NCBI RefSeq assembly: GCF_017813355.1 | Contig: NZ_JAGIYZ010000007.1 | Location: 62,001 to 126,000, forward strand | Reading direction: 5' to 3' | Origin: Roseomonas nitratireducens | Lineage (GTDB): Bacteria > Pseudomonadota > Alphaproteobacteria > Acetobacterales > Acetobacteraceae | Length of the DNA stretch: 64,000 bases | Notes under the pieces: model-generated | The model's database searches: none | What the model was told of the DNA's origin: nothing | The model's input: only the letters and a program-made list of their open reading frames with translations | Shown: in pieces, positions 32,388-41,151 of the stretch | Layout: the number at the start of each line of letters is the position of its first letter | How positions within the stretch are numbered: the first letter of the stretch is position 1 | Position numbers and translations under genes: made by a program

Positions 32388-32564
32388 ATGGCCGAGATCG
32401 TCAACCTGAACAAGGCCCGCAAGGCGAAGGCGCGGACGGAGGACGCCGCGGCGGCCGCCGCGAACCGGGCGAAGCACGGCCGCACCAAGGCCGAGAAGGC
32501 CAACGACGCCCGCGCCGAGGCGCGGCGCAAGGCATTGCTCGACGGCGCGAAGCGCGAGGAATGA
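32388..32564 (+). CDS. DUF4169 protein
   Basis: A 58-residue, highly basic, Ala/Lys/Arg-rich protein. MAEIVNLNKARKAKARTE and the later KHGRTKAEKANDARAEARRKALLD match the DUF4169 pattern, a small alphaproteobacterial family of unknown function, probably helical and possibly nucleic-acid- or ribosome-associated from its charge. Its stop overlaps the RidA start by 4 nt. The pairing of DUF4169 with a small neighbour is common in the order. Confidence 0.82.
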   Translation: MAEIVNLNKARKAKARTEDAAAAAANRAKHGRTKAEKANDARAEARRKALLDGAKREE

Positions 32565-32968
32565 CCGGCACCGTCCACCACATTCTGGCGGGCTTCCCGC
32601 CTTCCGTCTCGCCTTCCTCCCACGCGGTGGAAGCGGATGGCTTCGTCTTCCTGACGGGGCAGTTCCCGCGCGACCTCGACGACCCCGAGGCGCCGCTGCC
32701 GGACGGGATCGCCGCGCAGACGACGCGGACCATGGGCAATCTCGCGCGCGCGCTCGGCGCGTTGGGGCTCGGGCTCGGCGACCTGATTTCCGTCCGGGTC
32801 TATCTCAGCGCCTTCGCGCGCGACTATGCGGCGATGAACGAGGCCTACGCCGAGGCCCTGCCGCCAGGCGGGCGGCCGGTGCGCACCTGCATCGGCGTGA
32901 CCGGGCTGGTGCGCGGCGCGTTGATCGAGGTGGAGGCGGTGGCTAGGCGGCCGGCGCGCGGTCAGTAG
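32561..32968 (+). CDS. RidA/YjgF-family protein
   Basis: A 135-residue trimeric RidA-type protein. The opening strand VEADGFVFLTGQFPRDLDD and VRVYLSAFARDYAAMNEAY, then RPVRTCIGVTGLVRGALIEVEAVA, fit the family. The Arg in PVRTCIG corresponds to the substrate-binding arginine of imine deaminases. RidA hydrolyses reactive enamine/imine intermediates from PLP enzymes. It is translationally coupled to the DUF4169 gene; its 3' end overlaps the opposite CoA-transferase gene by 7 nt. Confidence 0.9.
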   Translation: MTGTVHHILAGFPPSVSPSSHAVEADGFVFLTGQFPRDLDDPEAPLPDGIAAQTTRTMGNLARALGALGLGLGDLISVRVYLSAFARDYAAMNEAYAEALPPGGRPVRTCIGVTGLVRGALIEVEAVARRPARGQ

Positions 32969-34293
32969 AAGCGCGGGATCAGCCCCTTCGCCCGCGCCTC
33001 GCGCTCCAACCCTTCCCGGAAGTCGGGGTGCGCGAGGCCGATCAGCGCCTTCGCCCGCTCCGCCACCGAGCGGCCCTTCAGGTTCGCGATGCCGTATTCG
33101 GTGACGACGTACATCATGTCCGACCGCGGCGTCGTCACCACGTTCCCGGGTGTCAGTTCCAGCACGATGCGGCTCTTGCGGATGCCCTTCCGCTCATAGG
33201 TGGAGGACAGGCAGACGAAGGATTTCCCGCCCTTCGAGGCATAGGCGCCGCGCACGAACTGCAGCTGCCCGCCGGTGCCGCTGATGTGGCGGTGGCCGTC
33301 GCTCTCGGACGCCGCCTGGCCCTGCAGGTCGATCTGCGTCGTGTTGTTGATGGCGACCACGCGGTCGTTGCGCATGATGACGTCGGGCAGGTTCGTCGCT
33401 TCCACCGGCAGGCAGTGGAAGTCGGGGTTGCCGTCGATCGTGTCGTACAGCGCGCGGGAGCCGAGGGCGAAGGAATAGGCCGACTTGCCCGGATGCAGCT
33501 GCTTGCGCGCATTCGTCACGCGCCCGGCGCGGTAGAGCTCGGCCAGGCCGTCGGTCAGCATTTCCGTATGGATGCCGAGGTCCTTCTGGCCGGAATCGAG
33601 CAGCTGGGAGCACACCGCGTTCGGCATGCCGCCGATGCCGATCTGCAGGCAGGCGCCGTCCTCGATCTCGCTCGCGATCAGCCGGCCGACGGCGCGGTCC
33701 ACCTCGGTCGGCGCGGTGCTCGGCAATTCCGCGACCGGCGCCCCGTCGCCCTCGATGATGAAGTCGACTTCCCCGGCATGGACGCCGTTCTGCTCGCCAT
33801 GGCCCAGCGGGATGTTCGGGTTGGTCTCTACGATCACGACGCGCGCGCGCTCGATCACGGCGCGATGCCAGAGATTCGCGTTGCCGAAGTTGAAGAAGCC
33901 GTCCTTGTCGGCCGGCCGCGTCTTCAGGATGACGATGTCGATCGGATCGATGAAGCGACGGTAGTAGTCGGGAATCTCGCCGAGATTGACCGGGATGTAG
34001 TGGCTGATCCCCGCATCGTGCTTCTTCCGATCGTATCCCGAGAAATGCAGGCTGAACCACTGGAAGTGCTCGCCCGTCGGGTCGGCTTCCAGCACCGCGC
34101 GCGGGCGGACCGAAAGGCAGTTGCGGATGCCGACCCTGCTCAGTTCGGCCGAGCGGGCCGCGAGCGCGGCGTCGAAGACATCCGGCTGCGCGGTGATGGC
34201 GCCGTAGTCGAGCCAGTCGCCGGACTTCACCAGGGCGGCGGCTTCGGCGGCCGTGATTCGGCGCGGCGTCTTGCCGCCGGGATTGACCTTCAT
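32962..34293 (-). CDS. Acetyl-CoA hydrolase/transferase family protein
   Basis: A 443-residue family I-like CoA-transferase of the acetyl-CoA hydrolase/4-hydroxybutyrate CoA-transferase group. The conserved glycine-rich block is IGIGGMPNAVCSQL near residue 218. The catalytic Glu is in GIHTEMLTDGL (Glu244), and the C-terminal AHPDFREGLEREA is diagnostic. It swaps CoA between acyl-CoA and a carboxylate such as acetate or 4-hydroxybutyrate. ATG 34293 has an AGGGAG site and fits MKVNPGGKTP; the upstream frame extension lacks family residues. It is a single gene. Confidence 0.9.
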   Translation of the reverse strand: MKVNPGGKTPRRITAAEAAALVKSGDWLDYGAITAQPDVFDAALAARSAELSRVGIRNCLSVRPRAVLEADPTGEHFQWFSLHFSGYDRKKHDAGISHYIPVNLGEIPDYYRRFIDPIDIVILKTRPADKDGFFNFGNANLWHRAVIERARVVIVETNPNIPLGHGEQNGVHAGEVDFIIEGDGAPVAELPSTAPTEVDRAVGRLIASEIEDGACLQIGIGGMPNAVCSQLLDSGQKDLGIHTEMLTDGLAELYRAGRVTNARKQLHPGKSAYSFALGSRALYDTIDGNPDFHCLPVEATNLPDVIMRNDRVVAINNTTQIDLQGQAASESDGHRHISGTGGQLQFVRGAYASKGGKSFVCLSSTYERKGIRKSRIVLELTPGNVVTTPRSDMMYVVTEYGIANLKGRSVAERAKALIGLAHPDFREGLEREARAKGLIPRFY

Positions 34294-34413
34294 CTCGCGC
34301 TCCCTGTCGTTCCTGCCCGGCCTTCTGGGCGGCCGGGTCGCTCCTGCGGAAACTGGCAGGAATCCGCAGGCTGCGCCAAGTGGCACGGCAGCGCCGCCGC
34401 GCCATGCCCGCGC

Positions 34414-34448
34414 AAAGAAAAACCGGCCCGGGGAAGCCCCCGGACCGG
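34414..34448 (-). terminator. Intrinsic terminator of the petABC operon
   Basis: On the minus strand, downstream of petC, CCGGTCCGGGG, loop GCTT and CCCCGGGCCGG form an 11-bp stem (one G:U pair) followed by TTTTTCTTT. This is a textbook rho-independent terminator, the clearest in the window. It lies 61 nt beyond the petC stop. Confidence 0.93.
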
Positions 34449-34509
34449 CTGCATGCCGTCAGACCATCGGTGCCGGCGCGCGAGGCGGCCCCGGGGGGCC
34501 GCCGCCGCG

Positions 34510-35280
34510 TCAGTGCACGTCGGCCCAGACCTTCCGCTTCACGGCATAGGCGAGGCCGCCGAGGATCGTCAGGAACAGGATCACCTTCACGCCCATGGCG
34601 CGGCGCTGCTCGAGCTCCGGCTCGGCGGCCCAGGCGAGGAAGGTGGTGACGTCGCGCGCCATCTGCTCGACCGTCGCGGGCGTGCCGTCGGCATACTCGA
34701 CCTGGTCGGGGTTGAGCGGCGCGGCCATGGCGATCTGGTGGCCCGGGAAGTACCGGTTGTAGTTCATGCCATCCATCATGGTCACGCCGGCCGGCGGGTC
34801 CTGGTAGCCGGTCAGCAGGGCGAAGACGTAGTCCGCGCCGCCGAGCCGCGCCTTGGTGATGACCGAAAGGTCGACCGGATAGGCGCCGTTGTTCGCCGCG
34901 CGCGCCGCCTGCTGGTTCGGGAAGGGGCGGCGGAAGCGGTCGGACGGGCGCCCCGGGCGCTCGAACATCTGGCCTTCGTCGTTCGGGCCGTCCACCACCG
35001 TGAACTGCGCCGCGATCGCCGCGACCTGCTGTTCCGTCAGGCCCAGTTCGCGCAGGTTGCGGTACGACAGCAGCCGCATGGAATGGCAGGCGGAGCAGAC
35101 TTCCTTGTAGACCTGGAAGCCGCGCTGGGCGCTGGCGCGGTCATAGGTCCCGAAGATCCCGTCGAAGGAAAAGCGGGTGTCGGGGATCGCGATCGCTTCC
35201 CCCGCCGCGCGGGCGGGGGTGGGGGCGATGGCGAGCAGGCCGCCGAGGATGGCGAAGGCCTTCAGCGTGGAACGAAGCAT
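34510..35280 (-). CDS. petC: Cytochrome c1 of the bc1 complex
   Basis: A 256-residue haem-bearing subunit that passes electrons from the Rieske protein to cytochrome c. It has a Sec signal peptide (LRSTLKAFAILGGLLAIAPTPARA), then CSACH at residues 62-66, the covalent haem site. GHQIAMAAPL near residue 180 holds the axial Met, and a C-terminal membrane anchor (VKVILFLTILGGLAYAVKRK) completes it. It is the last gene of petABC, 2 nt after petB. Confidence 0.97.
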   Translation of the reverse strand: MLRSTLKAFAILGGLLAIAPTPARAAGEAIAIPDTRFSFDGIFGTYDRASAQRGFQVYKEVCSACHSMRLLSYRNLRELGLTEQQVAAIAAQFTVVDGPNDEGQMFERPGRPSDRFRRPFPNQQAARAANNGAYPVDLSVITKARLGGADYVFALLTGYQDPPAGVTMMDGMNYNRYFPGHQIAMAAPLNPDQVEYADGTPATVEQMARDVTTFLAWAAEPELEQRRAMGVKVILFLTILGGLAYAVKRKVWADVH

Positions 35281-35282
35281 GG

Positions 35283-36551
35283 TCAGGCCTTCTCCATCGG
35301 CTTCGCCGCGGCGCCGGCGGGCAGCGGGCCGCCGCCGAGGACGGCGCGCGCGATGCTCTCGGGCAGCGGCAGCGGACGCTCAAGGCGCCCGAGCAGCGGC
35401 AGGATCACGAGGAAGTACGCGAAGTAGTAGGCGGTCGCGAGCCGGCTGATCGTGACGTACGGCTCCTCCGCCGGCATGGCGCCGCAGTACATCAGGACGA
35501 AGAAGCAGACCGTCCACAGCAGGAAGGAGATGCGCGCGATCGGGCGGAAGCGCATCGAGCGGACCGGGCTGCTGTCGAGCCAGGGCAGCACGAACAGCAC
35601 CGCGATCGAGCCGAACATCAGCAGCACGCCGCCGAGCTTGTCCGGCACCGCGCGCAGGATCGCGTAGAAGGGCAGGAAGTACCATTCCGGCACGATGTGC
35701 GCGGGCGTCACCAGCGGGTCGGCCGGGATGTAGTTGTCCGGGTGGCCGAGCATGTTCGGGACGAAGAACACGAGGCAGGCGAAGACGATGAAGTAGATCA
35801 CCAGCCCGAAGCTGTCCTTCGCCGTGTAGTACGGGTGGAAGGGCAGCGTGTCCTGCGGGCCCTTGGGCTCGACGCCGAGCGGGTTGTTCGAGCCGGTGAT
35901 GTGCAGCGCCACCACGTGCAGGAACACCACGCCGACGATCACGAAGGGCATCAGGTAGTGCAGGCTGAAGAAGCGGTTGAGCGTCGGGTTGTCGACGCTG
36001 AAGCCGCCCCACAGCAGGGCGACGATCCAGTCGCCGACCAGCGGGAATGCCGAGAACAGGTTGGTGATGACGGTGGCGCCCCAGAAGGACATCTGGCCCC
36101 ATGGCAGCACGTAGCCCATGAAGGCGGTGGCCATCATCAGCAGGAAGATGACGACGCCGAGCATCCACAGCAGTTCCCGCGGCGCCTTGTACGATCCGTA
36201 GTACATGCCGCGCCAGATATGGATGAACACCACGATGAAGAACATCGAGGCGCCGTTCATGTGCACGTAGCGGATGAGCCAGCCGAAGTTCACGTCGCGC
36301 ATGATCCGCTCGACGCTGTCGAAGGCGTAGGCGGTGTGCGGCGTGTAGTGCATCGCCAGGAAGATGCCGGTCGCGATCATGATCATCAGGTTGACCATCG
36401 CGAGCGCGCCGAAATTCCAGAAGTAGTTGAAATTCCGGGGAGTCGGGAAGGTCCCGTACTCCTTCTGCATCATCGTGAAGATCGGCATGCGCTGGTCGAT
36501 CCAGCGCACCACCGGGTTCTTGAAATCGCTGTTGTGAAGACCGATCGCCAT
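35283..36551 (-). CDS. petB: Cytochrome b of the bc1 complex
   Basis: A 422-residue eight-helix membrane protein with two b haems and the quinol (Qo) and quinone (Qi) sites. The PEWY motif ([17 protein letters not shown]), which shapes Qo, is near residue 282. Haem-ligand histidines lie in [13 protein letters not shown] and the fourth helix. [17 protein letters not shown] is a typical alphaproteobacterial start, so ATG 36551 was chosen over a codon 15 nt upstream. It lies 11 nt after petA. Confidence 0.97.
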   Translation of the reverse strand: MAIGLHNSDFKNPVVRWIDQRMPIFTMMQKEYGTFPTPRNFNYFWNFGALAMVNLMIMIATGIFLAMHYTPHTAYAFDSVERIMRDVNFGWLIRYVHMNGASMFFIVVFIHIWRGMYYGSYKAPRELLWMLGVVIFLLMMATAFMGYVLPWGQMSFWGATVITNLFSAFPLVGDWIVALLWGGFSVDNPTLNRFFSLHYLMPFVIVGVVFLHVVALHITGSNNPLGVEPKGPQDTLPFHPYYTAKDSFGLVIYFIVFACLVFFVPNMLGHPDNYIPADPLVTPAHIVPEWYFLPFYAILRAVPDKLGGVLLMFGSIAVLFVLPWLDSSPVRSMRFRPIARISFLLWTVCFFVLMYCGAMPAEEPYVTISRLATAYYFAYFLVILPLLGRLERPLPLPESIARAVLGGGPLPAGAAAKPMEKA

Positions 36552-36562
36552 ATCCGCGCTCC

Positions 36563-37108
36563 TCAACCGATCCTGATCTTGGTGTCGGACGTGAAGGCGT
36601 ATTGCGGAACTTCAAGGTTCCGCGGCGCGGGCCCCTTCCGGATGCGGCCGGCCGTGTCGTAGTGGCTGCCGTGGCAGGGGCAGAACCATCCGCCGTAGTC
36701 GCCGCGGGCGTCGGTCGGCTTCTGGCCGAGCGGCACGCAGCCCAGATGCGTGCAGACGCCGAGCACGACGAGCCACTGGTCCTTCTGGACGCGGGCCTGG
36801 TCGGGCGCGGGGTCGGGCAGCTGGGAGACCGGCACCTCGCGCGCCGAGGTGATCTCGGCCGCCGAGCGATGGCGGACGAAGACCGGCTTGCCGCGCCACA
36901 TCACCGTGACGGCCTGGCCCTCGACGATCGGGGCGAGGTCGACCTCGGTGCTCGCGAGCGCGAGCACGTCGCGCGCCGGCTGCATCGAGGCGATGAACGG
37001 CCACGCCACCGCGCCGACGCCCACCGCGGCGAAGGACGCCGTCACAAGGTTGAGAAAATCACGCCGCGGCGTACCGTCGGTCGCGGCAGCCCCGCCACTG
37101 TCAGCCAT
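36563..37108 (-). CDS. petA: Rieske iron-sulfur protein of the bc1 complex
   Basis: A 181-residue 2Fe-2S subunit that takes electrons from quinol at the Qo site. The N-terminal twin-arginine signal/anchor is [22 protein letters not shown]. The cluster ligands are in CTHLGC (residues 119-124) and CPCHGSH (143-149), two Cys and two His as expected. ATG 37108 is chosen because GGAAGGG lies about 10 nt upstream; an in-frame ATG at 37117 lacks that spacing. It is first in petABC and divergent from hemF. Confidence 0.96.
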   Translation of the reverse strand: MADSGGAAATDGTPRRDFLNLVTASFAAVGVGAVAWPFIASMQPARDVLALASTEVDLAPIVEGQAVTVMWRGKPVFVRHRSAAEITSAREVPVSQLPDPAPDQARVQKDQWLVVLGVCTHLGCVPLGQKPTDARGDYGGWFCPCHGSHYDTAGRIRKGPAPRNLEVPQYAFTSDTKIRIG

Positions 37109-37226
37109 GCCTACCATCCCTTCCGCCGGCGCGCCTCGGGCGGCGTCGGCTGCATCGTCTCGACCCGGGGTGCCGCGAATGGCACCCGCCACGCTTGCGG
37201 GGGCGCGCACTGTCTCGCGCGCTGCC

Positions 37227-37269
37227 CACCCCGCGCGGCGGCCCTTATAAGGGTGGCTTGCGCGGGGTG
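37227..37269. promoter_or_regulatory. Nested inverted repeat upstream of hemF, between petABC and hemF
   Basis: A 12-bp perfect palindrome, CCCTTATAAGGG (37242-37253), is enclosed by a 10-bp inverted repeat, CACCCCGCGC and GCGCGGGGTG (37227-37236, 37260-37269). The two dyads are nearly concentric. The structure lies 36 nt upstream of hemF in the divergent promoter region, so it is a candidate operator or cruciform. The central TTATAAG could be a -10 element. No known regulator motif is matched. Confidence 0.6.
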
Positions 37270-37305
37270 TCCATGCCACCCGGCCCGACACTTAGGGAGC
37301 GTTAC

Positions 37306-38217
37306 ATGAATGAAGTGAAAACCGCCGGCCACATGGCCACCGCGCCGGCGGACCACCCCCTCGCCGGCCAGGCCCGCGCCTGGTTCGAAAGCCTGCGCGA
37401 CCGCATCTGCGCCGCCTTCGAGGCGATCGAGGACGAGCTCGCCGCCGGCCCGCATGCCGGCGACCCGCCCGGGCGCTTCGAGCGCACCGCCTGGACCCGG
37501 CCCGAGGGCGGGGGCGGCGTCATGTCCGTCATGCGCGGGCGGGTGTTCGAGAAGGTGGGCGTGAACGTCTCGACCGTCTTCGGCGAGTTCTCCCCCGATT
37601 TCCGCAAGCAGATCCCGGGGGCGGACCAGGATCCGCGCTTCCTGGCGACCGGCATCTCCCTCGTCTCCCACATGCAGAACCCGCGCGTGCCGGCGGTGCA
37701 CATGAACACCCGCTTCATCGTCACGACCCGGGCCTGGTTCGGCGGCGGCGGCGACCTGACGCCGATGTTTCCCGACAGCGCCGAGGCGAAGGAGGATGCG
37801 ATCGGCTTCCACGCCGCCTACAAGGCCGCCTGCGACCGCGCCGACCCGGGCTACTACCCGCGCTTCAAGCAGTGGTGCGACGAATACTTCTTCCTGCCCC
37901 ACCGCAACGAGCCCCGCGGCCTGGGCGGCATCTTCTACGACTGGCTCGGCGACCGCACGCCCGGCCACGGGCAGGAAGCCGACTTCGCCTTCACCAAGGA
38001 TGTCGGCCTCGCCTTCCTGGAAGGCTACCTGCCCATCGTCCGCCGCCGCATGCACGAGGCCTGGACGCCGGAGGAACGCCGCGCGCAGCTGATCCGCCGC
38101 GGCCGTTACGTGGAGTTCAACCTGATCCATGACCGCGGCACGCTGTTCGGGCTCAAGACCGGGGGCAATGTCGAGGCGATCCTGATGTCCCTGCCCCCCG
38201 CCGCCGCCTGGCCGTGA
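37306..38217 (+). CDS. hemF: Coproporphyrinogen III oxidase, oxygen-dependent
   Basis: A 303-residue enzyme of haem biosynthesis that decarboxylates coproporphyrinogen III to protoporphyrinogen IX using O2. Diagnostic blocks are [21 protein letters not shown] near residue 65, [14 protein letters not shown] near 142, and [27 protein letters not shown] near 185. The ATG at 37306 has an AGGGAG site 12 nt upstream; the longer frame lies within the divergent promoter. Haem-demanding petABC is on the other side of the same promoter region. Confidence 0.97.
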   Translation: MNEVKTAGHMATAPADHPLAGQARAWFESLRDRICAAFEAIEDELAAGPHAGDPPGRFERTAWTRPEGGGGVMSVMRGRVFEKVGVNVSTVFGEFSPDFRKQIPGADQDPRFLATGISLVSHMQNPRVPAVHMNTRFIVTTRAWFGGGGDLTPMFPDSAEAKEDAIGFHAAYKAACDRADPGYYPRFKQWCDEYFFLPHRNEPRGLGGIFYDWLGDRTPGHGQEADFAFTKDVGLAFLEGYLPIVRRRMHEAWTPEERRAQLIRRGRYVEFNLIHDRGTLFGLKTGGNVEAILMSLPPAAAWP

Positions 38218-38319
38218 CACCGGCGCGTTTCGGCACGTAACCGGCCCGGCCTTCACACTTCCCCGGACGCCTTCCAGGCACCATCTTGCGCCGCAAGGAC
38301 AGGGTGGCGGGGGCAGGCG

Positions 38320-38772
38320 ATGCTCGAGATCAACGTCAACGGGCGCATCCACCGGGTTGAGGTCGAAGGCGACACGCCGCTGCTGTGGGTGCTGCGGGAA
38401 CAGCTCGGCCTGACCGGGACCAAGTACGGCTGCGGCGTCGCGCAATGCGGCGCCTGCACCGTGCTGGTGGACGGGGAGGCGACGCGATCCTGCTCGATGA
38501 CCGTCGAGGTCGCCGCGGCGCACCGGATCACCACCATCGAGGCGATCGAGGAGCATCCGGTCGGCCGCCGCGTCGTCGAGGCCTGGGTCGCCCACCAGGC
38601 GCCGCAATGCGGCTATTGCCAGTCCGGCCAGGTGATGGCGGCGACCGCGCTGCTCTCCGCCACGCCGAAGCCGACGCCCGAGCAGGTGCGGGAGGCGATG
38701 ACGAACATCTGCCGCTGCGGCACCTACAACGCCGTCGCCGCCGCCATCGGCGCCGCGGCCGAGGCCGGCTGA
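38320..38772 (+). CDS. iorA: 2Fe-2S subunit of an isoquinoline 1-oxidoreductase-type molybdenum hydroxylase
   Basis: A 150-residue electron-transfer subunit with two 2Fe-2S clusters. The plant-ferredoxin-like cluster is at Cys38, Cys43, Cys46 and Cys58 (GCGVAQCGACTVL). The second, all-helical cluster uses Cys97, Cys100, Cys131 and Cys133 (CGYCQSGQ, then CRCGTY). It passes electrons from the molybdenum subunit encoded next, 11 nt downstream. In Ior-type enzymes the acceptor is usually a membrane cytochrome c; none is encoded here. Confidence 0.93.
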   Translation: MLEINVNGRIHRVEVEGDTPLLWVLREQLGLTGTKYGCGVAQCGACTVLVDGEATRSCSMTVEVAAAHRITTIEAIEEHPVGRRVVEAWVAHQAPQCGYCQSGQVMAATALLSATPKPTPEQVREAMTNICRCGTYNAVAAAIGAAAEAG

Positions 38773-38783
38773 GGGAGGCGGCG

Positions 38784-41018
38784 ATGCGCATCGAGGACAT
38801 GCTGCCCGAGGGCCGCCCCGTGAACCTCTCCCGCCGCGGGATGTTTGCCGCGGCCGGGGCGGGGCTCTTTCTCGGCCTCGCCCTGCCGGCACGACGGCCG
38901 GCGGCGCAGGGTTCCGCCGCGGCCGCGCTGCGGCACGCGACCAAGGTCGGCGTCTATCTCCGCATCGCGCCCGACGGCGTGGTGCACCTGCAGAACCCCT
39001 TCGTCGAGGGCGGGCAGGGGATCGATTCCGCCATCGCGCAGATCGTCGCCGAGGAGCTCGACGCCGACCCGGCGCGCTTCAGCGTTACCTGCGCGCCGGC
39101 GGGCGAGGATTTCCGCGTCATGCAGGGCGGCAACGCCCGCTTCACGGGCGGGTCCTTCTCCGTCCGCTCATCCTTCGCGCATTTCCGCACGCTCGGCGCC
39201 ACCGCCCGTGCGATGCTGGTCGAGGCCGCGTCCGCGCGCCTGGCCGTGCCGGCCGGGACGCTGGCGACCGAGCCGGGCCGCGTCGTCCACGCCGCCACGG
39301 GTCGCGCGCTGGCCTATGGCGAACTGGCCGAGGCGGCCGCCGCGCTCGCCCCGCCGGCCAACGTGCCGCTGAAGGATCCCGCCGGCTTCCGCCTGATCGG
39401 CCGGCCGCAGCCGCGGCTCGATGTCCGCGCCAGGTCCACCGGCAAGGTCACCTACGCGATCGACGTGAAGGTCGATGGCATGCTGCTCGCCGCCGTGGTC
39501 CACGCGCCGCGCGCCGGCGCCCAGCCTGCCGCGGTGACGAACGAGGCCGCGCTGCGCGCCCTGCCCGGCGTGCATTCCGTCCATCGCCTGCCCGGCGCCG
39601 TGGCCGTCGTCGCCGACAGCTGGTGGCGCGCGAAGAAGGCCGCCGACCAGGCGCAGATCGCGTGGGCGGCGCTGCAGGGCCCCGTGATGGCCGAGGATTT
39701 CTCCCCTGCGGCCATGCTCGACCGCCTGAAGGCCGCCGCCGGCACGCCGGGCAATACGGCGGAGGAAGCGGGCGACCTCCGCGCCGCGCTCGCCGGCGCG
39801 GCGCGCGTGATCGAGGCCGAGTACGACGCGCCCTACCTCGCCCATGCTCAGATGGAACCGGCCTCCGCCACCGCGCGCTTCAACGCGGATGGCTCGCTCG
39901 ATGTCTGGGTGCCGAACCAGGCGCCGGATTTCTTCCGCGCCAGCGCCGCGCGCGCCGCGCAGCTCGAACCCGAGAAGGTGCGCATCCACTCCCCGCCGCT
40001 CGGCGGCTTCTTCGGCCGGCACTTCGCCTATGGGCCGGCGAACGCGCATCCGCAGGCGATCCTGCTCGCCAAGGCAACGGGACGTCCGGTGAAGGTGATC
40101 TGGAGCCGGGAGGAGGAATTCGCCCGCGACGCCTATCGCCCACTCTCCTTCGCCACCTTCCGCGCCGGGCTCGACGCGGCCGGGGAGATCGTCGCCTTCC
40201 AGGCGGCGGGCTATGGCGAAGGTCCGATCGCGCGGCATTTCGGCGCCGCGCGGCTCGGCAACCCGCCGGTCGACGGCTCGGTGATGGAGGGGCTGACCGG
40301 CAAGCCCTATCGCTTCGCGGCCAAGCGCGTGGAATTCGTGCCGGTGCCCCATCCGCCGGGGGTCAATCTCGGCTTCTGGCGCTCCGTCGGGCATTCGATG
40401 AACGACTTCTTCTTCGAATCCTTCCTCGACGAGATCGCCGCCGCGGCGAACCGCGATCCCTTCGCGCTGCGCATGGGGCTGCTTGCGCATTCCGAGCGGC
40501 ACTGCGCCCTGCTGCAGGCCGCGGCGGACCTGTCCGGCGGCTGGCGGCGCGGGCCATTCACCGCCGCCGACGGCACGCGCCGCGCGCGCGGCGTCGCCAT
40601 GGCATCGCCCTTCGGATCGGAGGTCGCGACCATTGCCGAGGTCTCGGTGCATGAGGGTGAGGTCGTCGTGCACGACCTCTGGGTCGCGATCGACCCGGGG
40701 CGCGCCGTGAACCCGCGCACGATCGAGGAGCAGGTGCAGTCGGCCGCGGCGATCGGGCTTTCCTCGGCACTCATGGAAGCGATCGGCTTCGAGCGCGGCG
40801 AGGTGACGACGCGCAACTTCGACACCTACCAGGTGCTGCGGCGGGACCGGATGCCGCGCGTGCACACGCGCATCGTCGAGAGCGACGCGCCGATGGGCGG
40901 CGTGGGCGAGCCCGGCACGCCGGGCGTGCCGCCGGCGGTGGCGAACGCGGTATTCGCGCTGACGGGGCAGCGGCTGCGGAGCATGCCGTTCGACCGGACG
41001 CGGTTGTCGGGGGCTTGA
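38784..41018 (+). CDS. iorB: Molybdopterin-binding large subunit of an Ior-type molybdenum hydroxylase
   Basis: A 744-residue xanthine dehydrogenase-family subunit. The twin-arginine signal (NLSRRGMFAAAGAGLFLGLALP) implies export to the periplasm as a folded complex with IorA. Family blocks are NPFVEGGQGIDSAIAQIVAEEL near residue 70, GGFFGRHFAYGPANAH near 412 and PGVNLGFWRSVGHSMNDFF near 520; the conserved cofactor-end pattern GEPGTPGVPPAVANA is near 705. Two-gene Ior enzymes oxidise N-heterocycles or aldehydes. The mod/moe island supports its cofactor; no dedicated chaperone gene is adjacent. Confidence 0.92.
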   Translation: MRIEDMLPEGRPVNLSRRGMFAAAGAGLFLGLALPARRPAAQGSAAAALRHATKVGVYLRIAPDGVVHLQNPFVEGGQGIDSAIAQIVAEELDADPARFSVTCAPAGEDFRVMQGGNARFTGGSFSVRSSFAHFRTLGATARAMLVEAASARLAVPAGTLATEPGRVVHAATGRALAYGELAEAAAALAPPANVPLKDPAGFRLIGRPQPRLDVRARSTGKVTYAIDVKVDGMLLAAVVHAPRAGAQPAAVTNEAALRALPGVHSVHRLPGAVAVVADSWWRAKKAADQAQIAWAALQGPVMAEDFSPAAMLDRLKAAAGTPGNTAEEAGDLRAALAGAARVIEAEYDAPYLAHAQMEPASATARFNADGSLDVWVPNQAPDFFRASAARAAQLEPEKVRIHSPPLGGFFGRHFAYGPANAHPQAILLAKATGRPVKVIWSREEEFARDAYRPLSFATFRAGLDAAGEIVAFQAAGYGEGPIARHFGAARLGNPPVDGSVMEGLTGKPYRFAAKRVEFVPVPHPPGVNLGFWRSVGHSMNDFFFESFLDEIAAAANRDPFALRMGLLAHSERHCALLQAAADLSGGWRRGPFTAADGTRRARGVAMASPFGSEVATIAEVSVHEGEVVVHDLWVAIDPGRAVNPRTIEEQVQSAAAIGLSSALMEAIGFERGEVTTRNFDTYQVLRRDRMPRVHTRIVESDAPMGGVGEPGTPGVPPAVANAVFALTGQRLRSMPFDRTRLSGA

Positions 41019-41020
41019 AG

Positions 41021-41073
41021 GTCGGGGGAGGGGAACCTCCCCCGAGCCCCCTCCCTTTTCTGTCCGTTGGGGG
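41021..41073 (+). repeat. Dispersed intergenic repeat, forward copy
   Basis: It begins 3 nt after the iorB stop and matches the 26489 copy over nearly its full length: GGTCGGGGGAGGGGAACC, a C-run, then CTCCCTTTTCTGTCCGTTGGGGG. One C is missing from the stem, so the hairpin is slightly imperfect. It is followed tail-to-tail by an inverted copy at 41078. Confidence 0.75.
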
Positions 41074-41077
41074 CTGA

Positions 41078-41134
41078 CCCCGGAAGACAAAGAAGGTTGG
41101 GGGGTGCGGGGGGAAGTTCCCTTCCCCCCGCCCT
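41078..41134 (-). repeat. Dispersed intergenic repeat, inverted copy
   Basis: On the minus strand it shows the family layout: hairpin GCGGGGGGAAG, loop, CTTCCCCCCGC (41106-41131), a C-run, then CCAACCTTCTTTGTCTTCCGGGG. With the forward copy at 41021 it forms a 114-bp tail-to-tail inverted pair with no gene between, unlike the pair at 26489/27216. It ends 17 nt before the XRE regulator start. Confidence 0.75.
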
Positions 41135-41151
41135 TTCTCCATAACGCCTGC

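Noticed and set aside
34510-38217. petABC-hemF region as a laterally acquired island
   Set aside because: Composition and content match the core respiratory genes of the group, with no mobility gene or repeat boundary.
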